64,000 nt of DNA from Amycolatopsis lexingtonensis (GTDB lineage Bacteria; Actinomycetota; Actinomycetes; Mycobacteriales; Pseudonocardiaceae), in the NCBI RefSeq assembly GCF_014873755.1, contig NZ_JADBEG010000001.1, positions 5,625,501 through 5,689,500 on the forward strand, given 5' to 3'. The notes beneath the pieces were generated by a model. The model had not been told where the DNA came from and did not search any database. It saw nothing but the letters and a program-made list of their open reading frames with translations. Both the position numbers and the translations under genes were made by a program. Positions 7,503-15,452 of this stretch are shown here, in pieces. Position 1 is the stretch's first letter. Every line of letters begins with the position of its first letter.

Positions 7503-8318
7503 TCAGCCGAGGTGGTCGTTGGCCCCGCTGACCCAGGCGATGTACCGCTCGGCCGACCGGCGCACCGCGTTCTTGGCGTCGTCGAGGACCGTCGCGCCCA
7601 GGAGGCTGTAGAGGCGGTCGAACTCGTAGGGCTCGAGGCGGTCCACGATGCGCCGCACCAGGCCCGCGGAGAGCGGGATCCGGTTGGGGTAGCTGCGCAT
7701 GAACGTCACCCAGCCGGCGGCGGGGACCGGGACGATGGTGTCGCCGGTCAGCAGGACGCCTCCGGTTTCGGTCACGACGTGCGCCACCGCGGCGCCCGGG
7801 AAGTGCCCGCCCGCCTCGACGAGGGTGACGCCGGGCAGGACTTCTTCGGTGCCGGACCACTCCCGGATGACGGGGTCTTCGCGCCGCACCCACGCCCGGT
7901 CGGCGGTGTGGACCAGGACGGGGACGCCGCCCAGCCGGTGGCTCCAGCCGACCTGCGAGCCGTACATGTGCGGGTGGCTCGCGACGATCACGGCCGCGCC
8001 GCCCAGCTCCTCGAGCGTCGTGGCCAGCGCCGGGTCGAGGTGGTTCGGCGGGTCCCAGAGCAGGTTGCCGCGGGCGGTCCGGACGAGGTGCGTCCACTGG
8101 CCGATGCCGAACGGGGGTTCGCGGTTGAACCGGTGCAGGCCGGGTTCCGGTTCCTCGTGCACGATCGCGTGGCCCTCGAGCTCGCCGGGGGTGGTCCACA
8201 CCTGCCCCGAGGCGGGCACCCACTGCCGCTCGTCGGCGCAGATCGCGCAGTCGCCGGGCGGGGGTTGTTCGGTGTCGGGGTGTTCGACGCCGCAGGTCCC
8301 GCAGATCCAGATCGTCAT
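7503..8318 (-). CDS. MBL-fold hydrolase with N-terminal zinc ribbon
   Basis: 271 aa from ATG at 8318. N-terminus has a CGTCG ... CAIC pair (residues ~6-27), a rubredoxin-like zinc ribbon. The rest is a metallo-beta-lactamase fold: VASHPHMYGSQVGW (reduced H-x-H motif), VEAGGHFPGAAVAHV and LLTGDTIVPV. The canonical HxHxDH is incomplete (HPHMYGS), so metal binding may differ from classical hydrolases. Proteins with this CxxC-plus-MBL layout are common in actinobacteria with no firm role. It is convergent with the NlpC/P60 gene, 10 bp away, and divergent from the membrane-anchored protein at 8388. Confidence 0.8.
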   Translation of the reverse strand: MTIWICGTCGVEHPDTEQPPPGDCAICADERQWVPASGQVWTTPGELEGHAIVHEEPEPGLHRFNREPPFGIGQWTHLVRTARGNLLWDPPNHLDPALATTLEELGGAAVIVASHPHMYGSQVGWSHRLGGVPVLVHTADRAWVRREDPVIREWSGTEEVLPGVTLVEAGGHFPGAAVAHVVTETGGVLLTGDTIVPVPAAGWVTFMRSYPNRIPLSAGLVRRIVDRLEPYEFDRLYSLLGATVLDDAKNAVRRSAERYIAWVSGANDHLG

Positions 8319-8387
8319 GACGCCAGTCTCGAAGCTCCAGCATGGTGGAGGTCAAGGCGGCCGCGGGCGGGCTGGGAGAATCCCGTC

Positions 8388-8915
8388 ATGGACTCGGGGA
8401 CGACCACGCAGCTGATCACCGTGGGGGCCACGCTGGGCGGCGTCGTGCTCACCTTGCTGACCACCACGTTCGTCGAAAGCCGCAAGCTGAAGGCGGCCCA
8501 GCGCATCGAAGAGCGCAAGCGCGCGGCGGACCACGCCGACTGGCTGCGCGACGAGCGCGTGAAGGCCTACGCGAGCTTGTCGACGGCGAGCGAAGAAGCC
8601 TTCCAGCTCGTCAGGTCGGAATTCGTCAAGCTGCCCGCGAACCGGGCCGAGATCGAGACCCGGTGGCGCGAGCGGCGCTCCGAGCTGCGCAAGGCGCACA
8701 ACCAGGTGGCGTTGCTGGGCACCGAAGAGCCGCGGCGGCGCGGCAAGGAGCTGTGGAAGGCGGCCCGCAACGGTGCCAACGACGTCTTCGCCGAACTGGA
8801 CGCCGGAGCGTCGGCCGTGCCGCGGGAAAGCCTCGATCGGGTGCTGTCGGGGATCAGCGACGCCGGTGACCGCTTCCTGGAGGCGTGCCGCGCCGACGTT
8901 CAGGGAGCTCGCTGA
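8388..8915 (+). CDS. Membrane-anchored coiled-coil protein of unknown function
   Basis: 175 aa from ATG at 8388, with GGGAGAA upstream. One N-terminal membrane segment (~8-28, LITVGATLGGVVLTLLTTTF) followed by a charged helical region VESRKLKAAQRIEERKRAA-DHADWLRDERVKAYASL, then further helix rich in Arg/Glu to the end. This resembles small actinobacterial proteins annotated only as hypothetical. The last 16 bp overlap the 3' end of the convergent VOC gene. No enzyme motif is visible. Not recognised. Confidence 0.75.
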   Translation: MDSGTTTQLITVGATLGGVVLTLLTTTFVESRKLKAAQRIEERKRAADHADWLRDERVKAYASLSTASEEAFQLVRSEFVKLPANRAEIETRWRERRSELRKAHNQVALLGTEEPRRRGKELWKAARNGANDVFAELDAGASAVPRESLDRVLSGISDAGDRFLEACRADVQGAR

Positions 8916-9283
8916 ACGTCGGCCGGGCCCGCCAGGCCCACCAGGTTGCCCTGCGGGTCGGTGAACTGGGCGACCACCAGGTCGCGCCCGGGTGCGCGGT
9001 CCGGGCCCAGCCGGCGGGTGCCGCCGAGGCGCTCGGCCTCCGCCAGCGCCGCCGCGACGTCCGGGACGCCCACGTAGAACACCACGTGGCTCTCGTACCC
9101 CGCACCGCCGCCGACGCCGCCGGGGATGGTTCCGGATTCGACGAAGCCGTAGCCGGGTTCCGACACCTGGGCCGACACCGGCGCCGAGGTGTCGAATTCC
9201 CAGCCGAACAGCTCGCCGTAGTACCCGCGCAGGCTCGCCGGGTCGGGTCCGATGATCTCGAAGTGCACGACAGGTCGGCTCAT
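8900..9283 (-). CDS. VOC-family (glyoxalase/bleomycin-resistance fold) protein
   Basis: 127 aa from ATG at 9283 (MSRPVVHFEIIGPDP). Typical length and layout of a single vicinal-oxygen-chelate domain: VVHFEIIG, LRGYYGELFGWEF, ESHVVFYVGVPDVAAALAEAERLGG, then VAQFTDPQGNLVGL with the terminal metal-ligand region. It is divergent from the HxlR regulator at 9343 across 59 bp containing a perfect operator-like dyad, so HxlR probably controls it; such pairs often respond to electrophiles or xenobiotics. Substrate unknown. Its end overlaps the neighbouring gene by 16 bp. Confidence 0.85.
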   Translation of the reverse strand: MSRPVVHFEIIGPDPASLRGYYGELFGWEFDTSAPVSAQVSEPGYGFVESGTIPGGVGGGAGYESHVVFYVGVPDVAAALAEAERLGGTRRLGPDRAPGRDLVVAQFTDPQGNLVGLAGPADVQRAP

Positions 9284-9305
9284 ACCGGCACCGTACGCCC
9301 GGCTA

Positions 9306-9320
9306 GTTGTTAAAAACAAC
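9306..9320. promoter_or_regulatory. Palindromic operator in HxlR/VOC intergenic region
   Basis: GTTGTTAAAAACAAC: a perfect 6-bp inverted repeat around AAA, 23 bp upstream of the HxlR start, followed by a related half-site GAGTTGTATTTTG. This AT-rich block in a GC-rich genome, centred between two divergent starts, is the expected HxlR binding site. Confidence 0.65.
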
Positions 9321-9342
9321 CACTGAGTTGTATTTTGAAAGC

Positions 9343-9972
9343 ATGCCGACGAGCCGCAGCTACGGGGACGCCTGCACGATCGCCCGCGCGCTGGACGTCG
9401 TCGGGGAACGGTGGGCCCTGCTCGTCGTGCGCGAGCTGCTTCTCGGGCCGCAGCGGTTCTCCGACGTCCGGCGCGCGCTGCCGGGCGCGAGCACGAACCT
9501 CGTCACCGACCGGCTACGGGAACTCGAAGGGCACGGCGTCGTCGCCCGGCGGAAGCTGCCGCCGCCGGCCGGGTCCACCGTCTACGAGCTGACCGGCTGG
9601 GGGCGCGAGCTGGAACCCGTCGTGCTCGCCCTCGGGGCTTGGGGTGGCGGCATTCCGCGACCACCGGACGCACACCTCGGCACGACGTCCGTGCTGCTGT
9701 TCCTCCGCGGCGGCGCGCAGCCTCGCGGCGCCGCCTGCTACCGCGTCGAACTCGACGCTCGCGTGTGGACGGTCCGCACCGAGCCGGGCCGCCTCACCGT
9801 CGAGCCCGGCGCGCCCGAGTCGCCGGACGCCACGATCCGCACCGACCCGCCGACGCTGAACGCGCTGCTCGAAAAGCCGTCGGACCTCGACGCCGCGATC
9901 GCGGACGGCCGCGTCGCAGCGAGCGGCGACCGGAAAGCCCTCCGGCGGCTACTGCGCGAGCGGCTGACGTGA
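9343..9972 (+). CDS. HxlR-family transcriptional regulator with C-terminal SCP2-like domain
   Basis: 209 aa from ATG at 9343 with GAAAG upstream. Residues ~8-100 are the HxlR winged helix: CTIARALDVVGERWALLVVRELLLGPQRFSDVRRALPG, then LRELEGHGVVARRKL. Residues ~115-209 are an extra domain with TVRTEPGRLTVEPG and PDATIRTDPPTLNALL, the SCP2/alkyl-sulfatase-C-like lipid-binding fold often found at the end of actinobacterial HxlR proteins. Likely represses the divergent VOC gene through the GTTGTT dyad. Its 3' end overlaps the convergent MFS gene by 24 bp. Confidence 0.88.
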   Translation: MPTSRSYGDACTIARALDVVGERWALLVVRELLLGPQRFSDVRRALPGASTNLVTDRLRELEGHGVVARRKLPPPAGSTVYELTGWGRELEPVVLALGAWGGGIPRPPDAHLGTTSVLLFLRGGAQPRGAACYRVELDARVWTVRTEPGRLTVEPGAPESPDATIRTDPPTLNALLEKPSDLDAAIADGRVAASGDRKALRRLLRERLT

Positions 9973-11106
9973 CCGGACCCGCAGCGACGGGGCGAGGAAG
10001 ACGATCCCGAAGGTGACCACGACCGCCGACGACAGCGCCCAGTGCAGGCCGACGCGGGTGGCCAGCGCGCCCACCAGCACCGGCTCCACCAGGAAGCCCA
10101 GGTAGCCGCACGCCGCGACCGCGGCGACCGCCCGGCCCGGCGCGTCCGCCTGCTTCCGGCTCGCCGCGCTCCACGCGATCGGCACGATCCCGGCCACGCC
10201 CAGCCCCACCACCGCGAAGCCGAGCACGCCCATGACCGGCCACGGCACGGCGAGGACCACGGCGAACCCGAGCACCGCGACCGCGGCCGCCACGCGGACG
10301 AACGCGACCGGCCCCGTCCGCGCCACGACGCGGTCGGCGACCAGGCGGACCGCGATCATCGTCGCCGAGAAGGCGAAGTAGCCCAGGGAAGCCAACGCGG
10401 GCGTCGCGCCGGTGACGTCGGCGAGGTACACCGCGCTCCAGCTGTTGACCGCGCCTTCGGCGACGAACCCGCAGAACGCGATCACGCCCAGCGGCACCAG
10501 CGCCCGGCTCGGCCACGCGAACGCCGCGTCGCCCTGGCCGCGGTCGGCGCCGGTCAGGAACCGGGTGCGGGCCGCCCACAGCGCGAGCGCGAGCAGCGCC
10601 GCGCCGGCGAGCGGGAAGTGCACCGACACCGGGACGTGCGCGGCCTCCATCAGCGCGTCGACGCCCGAACCGGCGAGGCCGCCGATGTTCCAGAACGCGT
10701 GGAAGCCGGCGAAGATCGGGCGCCCGTAGCCCTCCTCGACGCGGGCGGCGTGCGCGTTCATCGCGACGTCGAGCAGGCTGTTGCCGACGCCGAGCACGAC
10801 GAGCGCGGCGACGAACACCGGCGCCGACCAGGCGAACGCGACCAGCGGCAGTCCCGCGCACAGCACGACCGCGCCCAGGACGACGGCCGCGCGGCTGCCG
10901 ATCCGGGTCAGCAGCGCGCCCGCGCCCAGCAGTGCCAGCACCGACCCGGCGGCCAGGCCGAAGAGCCCGGTCGCCAGCGCGGCCGTACTCAGCCCCAGCT
11001 GCTCCTGCACCGCCGGCACCCGGGCCAGCCAGGTCGCGAACGCGGCGCCGCACACCGCGAACACGACCGAAACCCCCAGGCGGGCACGTTTCAAGTCACC
11101 CGTCAC
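9949..11106 (-). CDS. MFS transporter (YbjJ-like)
   Basis: 385 aa from ATG at 11106 (MTGDLKRARLGVS). Twelve hydrophobic segments. The N-half carries FATWLARVPAVQEQLGLSTAALATGLFGLAAGS and LLTRIGSRAAVVLG, the MFS loop 2-3 region; LGVGNSLLDVAMNAHAARVE and FHAFWNIGGLAGSG are characteristic of the YbjJ/FucP-like branch in actinobacteria. Probably exports or imports a small sugar-like or hydrophilic molecule; no better specificity. Overlaps the HxlR gene tail to tail. Divergent from the broken isomerase gene at 11190. Confidence 0.88.
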   Translation of the reverse strand: MTGDLKRARLGVSVVFAVCGAAFATWLARVPAVQEQLGLSTAALATGLFGLAAGSVLALLGAGALLTRIGSRAAVVLGAVVLCAGLPLVAFAWSAPVFVAALVVLGVGNSLLDVAMNAHAARVEEGYGRPIFAGFHAFWNIGGLAGSGVDALMEAAHVPVSVHFPLAGAALLALALWAARTRFLTGADRGQGDAAFAWPSRALVPLGVIAFCGFVAEGAVNSWSAVYLADVTGATPALASLGYFAFSATMIAVRLVADRVVARTGPVAFVRVAAAVAVLGFAVVLAVPWPVMGVLGFAVVGLGVAGIVPIAWSAASRKQADAPGRAVAAVAACGYLGFLVEPVLVGALATRVGLHWALSSAVVVTFGIVFLAPSLRVRSRQPLAQ

Positions 11107-11189
11107 CCCGCCACCCTACGGACCGGGCCGCCCTTCGGGGCAGCGGAGCGTGACCCCATGGCCGCCGCGTGCCGGGCTACCGTGGCGGG

Positions 11190-11917
11190 GTGAAGACGTT
11201 GAGCCACGACCGGCCGGCCGTCGCACTCCTCGGCGAAGCGGACCGGTTCGCCGGCGACGATCGCGGGCGCCGCGCCGGATTCGCGCGCCCCCACTTATCC
11301 TGAATGGACAGTGCGCAACCTGGCCCTGCACGTCGGGGTGGCGTACCACAAGTCGGCCACGATCATCCTGAGCCGTCCCACGGGTTACGTGCCGTTCGAG
11401 GCCGTCACGATCGACGAGCCGCCCGGGTTCGCCGGCCTCGGCGACTGGCTCCGCGACGGCGCCGCACGGCTCGTCGCCGCGGTGACCGAGGTCGGCCCCG
11501 AGACGCCGACGTCGACCTGGACACCCGATCGCCACCGGCACGCCGTACGACGTCGACGCCGAGCTCGCCGCGGACGGCATCGCCGAAGGCCTCGGCCTGA
11601 TCACCGTCTTCTCGCGGCTGCGGCACCCGGCGCTGGACCGGACGCCGCTGCGGGGCACCGGCGAGACGCTGCTGTTCCACGCGACCGACCCGGATCTCGC
11701 GTGGCTGGCCCGGCGGACGCCGTCGGCGGTCGAGGTGAGCGACGGGCCCGGCGCGGCCGACGTGGTCGTCGAAGGGTGGGCGGCCGACCTGCTCCTCGCG
11801 CTGAACGGACGGCTCGCCGCGGACGACCCGCGGATCCGCGTGTCCGGGGACGCGGCGCTGTTCCGGCACTGGCTGGCGCACACGCGCTTCCAGGCGGGCT
11901 TGACGGCGGGCATATAG
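11190..11917 (+). pseudogene. Broken mycothiol-dependent maleylpyruvate isomerase-like gene
   Basis: Recognisable across three reading frames. From the GTG at 11190 the product begins VKTLSHDRPAVALLGEADRFA, the usual N-terminus. The family continuation ATIAGAAPDS ... TYPEWTVRNLALHVGVAY is in another frame, so one extra base lies near 11250-11258. That frame continues to PGFAGLGDWLRDGAARLVAAV ... TSTWTPD and is lost near 11525; the rest (ATGTPYDVDAELAADGIAEGL ... GGDAALFRHWL-like, HTRFQAGLTAGI) lies in a third frame to the TAG at 11917. Between these blocks the conserved RRMAHETAVHR segment is missing (about 20-25 codons). Family members use mycothiol and a DinB-like fold. Two lesions plus a deletion point to a true pseudogene rather than a read error. 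Confidence 0.75.
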
Positions 11918-11929
11918 TCGGTTCCGACT
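11916..11929. promoter_or_regulatory. Palindrome upstream of PadR gene
   Basis: AGTCGGTTCCGACT, a perfect 6-2-6 palindrome 15 bp before the GTG start, just after a TATAGT sequence that could be a -10 element. Position fits autorepression by PadR. Overlaps the last bases of the pseudogene. Confidence 0.5.
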
Positions 11930-11944
11930 GATAGGGAGCGACTA

Positions 11945-12517
11945 GTGGCGCGCAAGATCCGGAACACCCTCGCCCTGGCGCTGCTCGGCCTGCTGCTGGA
12001 ACGCCCGATGCACCCGTACGAAATGGCGTCCACGCTGCGCGAGCGGTACAAGGACACGAGTTTCAAGATCAACCCCGGTTCGCTCTACGACACCGTGGAG
12101 TCGCTGGCGAAGCACCGCTGGATCGAGCCGGTCGAGACGGTCCGGGCGGGCAACCGGCCGGAGCGGACCGTCTACGCGCACACCGAACTCGGCCGCCAGG
12201 AGTTCATCGCGTGGCTCGACGAACTGGTCCGCGAACCGGTCGCGGAGTACCCGAAGTTCGTCGCGGCAGTGAGCTACCTCGGCGCGCTGGGGCCGGACCG
12301 CGCCGCCGACGCGCTGGAGGAACGGGCTCGTCATCTGGCCGAACGCATCGAGGGCGCGGACACCGCGCTGGCCGAGACGGTCGGCAAGGGCGCGCCGCGG
12401 CTGTTCATGATCGAGGTCGAGTTCGTCCGGCACGCCTGGCAGGCCGAGCTCGACTGGGCCCGCCGCACGGCCGCCGAAATCCGCGCCGGCTCCCTGCCCT
12501 GGCCCGAACACCCCTGA
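11945..12517 (+). CDS. PadR-family transcriptional regulator
   Basis: 190 aa from GTG at 11945 preceded by AGGGAGCGACTA. N-terminal winged helix ~8-95: NTLALALLGLLLERPMHPYEMASTL, then FKINPGSLYDTVESLAKHRWIEPVE, the PadR recognition region, and a C-terminal helical dimerisation domain with LDELVREPVAEYPKF. It lies 10 bp upstream of a flavin monooxygenase gene on the same strand. PadR/monooxygenase pairs are typical of xenobiotic or antibiotic response, where the drug releases PadR from its palindrome. Effector unknown. Confidence 0.9.
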   Translation: MARKIRNTLALALLGLLLERPMHPYEMASTLRERYKDTSFKINPGSLYDTVESLAKHRWIEPVETVRAGNRPERTVYAHTELGRQEFIAWLDELVREPVAEYPKFVAAVSYLGALGPDRAADALEERARHLAERIEGADTALAETVGKGAPRLFMIEVEFVRHAWQAELDWARRTAAEIRAGSLPWPEHP

Positions 12518-12527
12518 GGGGAAGACC

Positions 12528-13952
12528 ATGCTCGAAACCGACGTCCTCATCGCCGGTGCCGGCCCGGCCGGCCTGCTGCTCGCCGCGGAACTCGCGCTGG
12601 CGGGCGTCCGCACCACGATCGTCGAACGCCACCCGGAACGCCCGCCGTACTGCCGCGGGTTCAACCTGAATTCGCGCGCGCTGGACCTGCTGGCCCGGCG
12701 CGGGCTGGCCGGCGGACTGGTCACCGAGGGGCACCGGGTCCCGCACGCCCCGGTCACCGGCCTGCCCGGCCCGCTGCTGCTCGACGGCGTGGCGACCGAT
12801 CACCCGTTCTCGCTGGGCATCCCGCAAACGCGCGTCGAGGAGGTCCTGGAGGCGCGGGCACTGGAGCTCGGCGCCGAAATCCTGCGCGGCCACGAGCTGC
12901 TTTCCTTCACCCAGGACGATTCCGGGGTCACCGCGTCGATCCACAATGGACTTTCTGTCCGAGCGCGGTACCTGGCCGGCTGCGACGGCGGGCGCAGCAC
13001 GGTGCGCAAGCAGGCCGGGATCGGTTTCCCCGGCGTGGCCGCGCGCTGGTTCGCGCTGCTCGCCGACGTCGAATGCGAGCTGCCGTACGGGCCTTCGGCC
13101 GGTCCGGACGGCCGGACGGTGTTCGTCATCCCGCGGCCCGGGTACGTCCGGATCGTCGTCCGGGAGGACGAGCCGCCCGCGGACAAGGACACGCCGGTCA
13201 CGCTGGAACTGGTGCAGGCCCAGGTGGACGCGGTGCTGGGACGGCACGTTCCGCTGCGCGCACCGCGCTGGCTGAGCCGCTTCGGCGACGCGGCGCGCCT
13301 GGCCTCTCGGTACCGTGAAGGCCGCGTGCTGCTGGCCGGGGACGCGGCGCACATCCACCCGCCGGCGGGCGCGATCGGGGTGAACGTGGCGCTGGACGAC
13401 GCGTTCAACCTCGGCTGGAAGCTCGCGGCGACGGTGCGCGGGACGGCACCTTCGGGGCTCCTCGACACGTACCACGCCGAGCGGCATGCCGCGGGCGAAC
13501 GGATTCTGGCCAACACCCGGGCGCAGGTCGCTTTGGAGGAGGCGGCCGGGGAGCCGTGGGCCGATTTGCTGCGGCGGGTGGCGGCGCACCCGGCGGGGAA
13601 CCGGGCGCTGACCGAGATCATCACCGGGTTGGACGCTTGTTACGAGACCGGTGGGCATCCTTGGCTGGGGCGGTTGGCGCCGGATGTTTCGCTGACCGTC
13701 TCGGGTCGATCGACGCAGTTGGCGGCGCTGCTGCATTCCGGGCGGCCGGTGCTGGTGGATTTCGCCGGGGCGTTCGGTGGCTGGTCGGCGGGGGTCGAGG
13801 TGGTGGCGGCTTCGTCCGGTTTGGACATTGGTGGGGTGCTTCTGCGGCCGGATGGGCATGTCGCCTGGGTGACCGAGGGTACGGACGACAGCGGGCTCGC
13901 GGAGGCTTTACGGCGGTGGGTCGGCGATGTGCCGGTCCCGGCGTCCGCTTAG
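12528..13952 (+). CDS. FAD-dependent aromatic monooxygenase (PheA/TetX/rifampicin-monooxygenase type)
   Basis: 474 aa from ATG at 12528 with GGGGAAG upstream. Rossmann motif GAGPAGLLLAAELA (8-21), ARYLAGCDGGRSTVRK (the DG motif) and VLLAGDAAHIHPPAGAIGVNVAL-DDAFNLGWKLA (FAD ribityl GD motif). C-terminal ~100 residues form the thioredoxin-like domain of this class (RPVLVDFAGAFGG). The usual GGQGxN loop after PP is changed to GAIGVN, which may alter substrate or flavin movement. It hydroxylates aromatic or polyketide-like substrates with NAD(P)H and O2. Operon with PadR suggests inducible detoxification; a biosynthetic role is not supported by the neighbours. Confidence 0.9.
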   Translation: MLETDVLIAGAGPAGLLLAAELALAGVRTTIVERHPERPPYCRGFNLNSRALDLLARRGLAGGLVTEGHRVPHAPVTGLPGPLLLDGVATDHPFSLGIPQTRVEEVLEARALELGAEILRGHELLSFTQDDSGVTASIHNGLSVRARYLAGCDGGRSTVRKQAGIGFPGVAARWFALLADVECELPYGPSAGPDGRTVFVIPRPGYVRIVVREDEPPADKDTPVTLELVQAQVDAVLGRHVPLRAPRWLSRFGDAARLASRYREGRVLLAGDAAHIHPPAGAIGVNVALDDAFNLGWKLAATVRGTAPSGLLDTYHAERHAAGERILANTRAQVALEEAAGEPWADLLRRVAAHPAGNRALTEIITGLDACYETGGHPWLGRLAPDVSLTVSGRSTQLAALLHSGRPVLVDFAGAFGGWSAGVEVVAASSGLDIGGVLLRPDGHVAWVTEGTDDSGLAEALRRWVGDVPVPASA

Positions 13953-13955
13953 CGG

Positions 13956-14474
13956 TCAGCGCGGGCGGTCCAGCACCGCCCGCTGCTCGACCCGCCCGTC
14001 CAGCGTGAACTTGCTGTGCGGTGTGAACCCCAGCTTCGCCACCACCCGGGCCGACGCCGTGTTCGCCGGTTCGTACACCGCCAGCAGGCGGTCCGCCCAG
14101 CCCGAGGCGAAAGCCTTGTCCCGCACCGCCGAAGTCGCCTCGGTGGCGTAACCCCGGCCCCAGCCCGAGGGGGCGATCCACCAGCCCATTTCCACCGCCG
14201 GTGTCCCCAGGCCCGACTCGACGGCACCGCGGCGGACCAGGGAGACCACGCCGTCGAACGATCCCGGGGTGACCGAAACCGCGAACCAGCCGAAACCGTG
14301 GGTTTCCCAGTGGGCCAGCGTCGCGCGGTGCTTGCCCAGGGTGTATTCGTGGCTCCACGGCTCGCCGGTCCCGACGTAGCGGACCGTCTCCGGGAGCTGG
14401 GCCAGCGCGAACAAGCCGTCGAAGCAGGCTTCGGACCACGCGTGCAGCGTGAGGCGTTCCGTGGTGATCAGCAC
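13956..14474 (-). CDS. GNAT-family N-acetyltransferase (RimJ/RimL type)
   Basis: 172 aa from GTG at 14474 (VLITTERLTLHAWSE), the usual N-terminus LxTERLxLR of this group. An ATG at 14510 would overlap the upstream SDR gene and add a basic tail not typical of the family. Motifs: VEMGWWIAPSGWGRGYATEATSAV (acetyl-CoA binding Q/RxxGxG/A form) and YEPANTASARVVAKLGF. It acetylates an amine on a protein N-terminus or a small molecule. It follows the SDR gene by 10 bp on the same strand and is 3 bp from the convergent monooxygenase stop. Confidence 0.85.
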   Translation of the reverse strand: MLITTERLTLHAWSEACFDGLFALAQLPETVRYVGTGEPWSHEYTLGKHRATLAHWETHGFGWFAVSVTPGSFDGVVSLVRRGAVESGLGTPAVEMGWWIAPSGWGRGYATEATSAVRDKAFASGWADRLLAVYEPANTASARVVAKLGFTPHSKFTLDGRVEQRAVLDRPR

Positions 14475-14484
14475 CGGCCCGAGT

Positions 14485-15414
14485 TTAGGCGTGCGCCGTC
14501 TTCCCGCCATCGATCACCAGCTGCGCGCCCGTCATGTAGGGGAAGTCGCCCGAGGCCAGCGCCAGTGCGAAGACCGCGATCTCGTCCGCCGTCGCCATCC
14601 GCTTCAGGCCCGGCACGTTCGACAGCGCCCAGTTCGCCGCCGTCGCTTCCCAGACCGGGTCCGGGAGGGCCATCGCGCCGCCGGCCCGGCGCACCAGTTC
14701 CGTGTTCGTCGTGCCCGGGACCAGGGCGTTGACGCGGATCCCGTCCGCCGCGTAATCCAGCGCCGCCGTCTGGACCAAGCCGACCAGGCCGCGCTTCGAC
14801 GCCGTGTACGCCGCGCGACCCGCGTCCGTGGCCAGCGCGTTGGACGACGCCGTCACCACCACCGTGCCGCCGCCCGCCGCCTTCAAGTGCGGGACCTCGT
14901 ACTTCAGCGCCAGGAAATTGCCGCGCAGGTTGGTGCCCACGACGTCGTCCCACTCCGCGGCGCTGTACTCGTGCAACGGCTTCTGGACGGTCACGCCCGC
15001 GTTGTTGAAGCACACGTTCAGCCCGCCGTACTTCGCCGCGATCGTGTCGACAAATCGCTTCACGTCGGCTTCCGACCGGACGTCGGCGCGCACATACGTC
15101 GCTTCGCCGCCCGCCGAACGGATCTCGCGCTCGAGCGCGGCGCCGAGGTTCTCGCGGCGCCCGCAGAAGCCGACCTTGCCGCCTTCGGCCGCGAACCGCA
15201 GTGCCGCCGCGCGGCCGATGCCCGAAGTCGCGCCGGTGATCAGCACGGCCTTGCCCGCGAACCGGCGGGCCGCCGACGGCCCGATCTGGGGCGTCTTCGC
15301 CCCGCCCTGCACCAACCCGACCCCGGCGACCGCGCCGACGCCGGCCGCGATGCCGCTGGTGGCCAGCAGGCGGCGACGGCCGTAGCGGCGGGGTTCTTCC
15401 TTGCTCTCGCTCAT
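14485..15414 (-). CDS. Short-chain dehydrogenase with Tat-type signal
   Basis: 309 aa from ATG at 15414. The first ~45 residues are YGRRRLLATSGIAAGVGAVAGVG, a twin-arginine motif followed by a hydrophobic stretch, so the enzyme may be exported folded with its cofactor. SDR domain ~55-309: AVLITGATSGIGRAAAL (TGxxxGIG), CFNNAGV (NNAG), catalytic Ser in VVVTASSNAL, YTASK (YxxxK), and C-terminal TGAQLVIDGG. Length of the catalytic part is normal. Oxidoreductase on an alcohol or ketone with NAD(P). It is upstream of the GNAT gene and downstream of the GntR-TetR regulator on the same strand. Confidence 0.88.
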   Translation of the reverse strand: MSESKEEPRRYGRRRLLATSGIAAGVGAVAGVGLVQGGAKTPQIGPSAARRFAGKAVLITGATSGIGRAAALRFAAEGGKVGFCGRRENLGAALEREIRSAGGEATYVRADVRSEADVKRFVDTIAAKYGGLNVCFNNAGVTVQKPLHEYSAAEWDDVVGTNLRGNFLALKYEVPHLKAAGGGTVVVTASSNALATDAGRAAYTASKRGLVGLVQTAALDYAADGIRVNALVPGTTNTELVRRAGGAMALPDPVWEATAANWALSNVPGLKRMATADEIAVFALALASGDFPYMTGAQLVIDGGKTAHA

Positions 15415-15452
15415 GCTGCCAGCGTGGCGGCGCCGGCCTGCGCGGCCATCCG

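Noticed and set aside
14475..14510. ATG at 14510 as GNAT start
   Set aside because: Overlaps the SDR gene by 26 bp and adds an atypical basic tail; the GTG at 14474 gives the normal LITTERL start.
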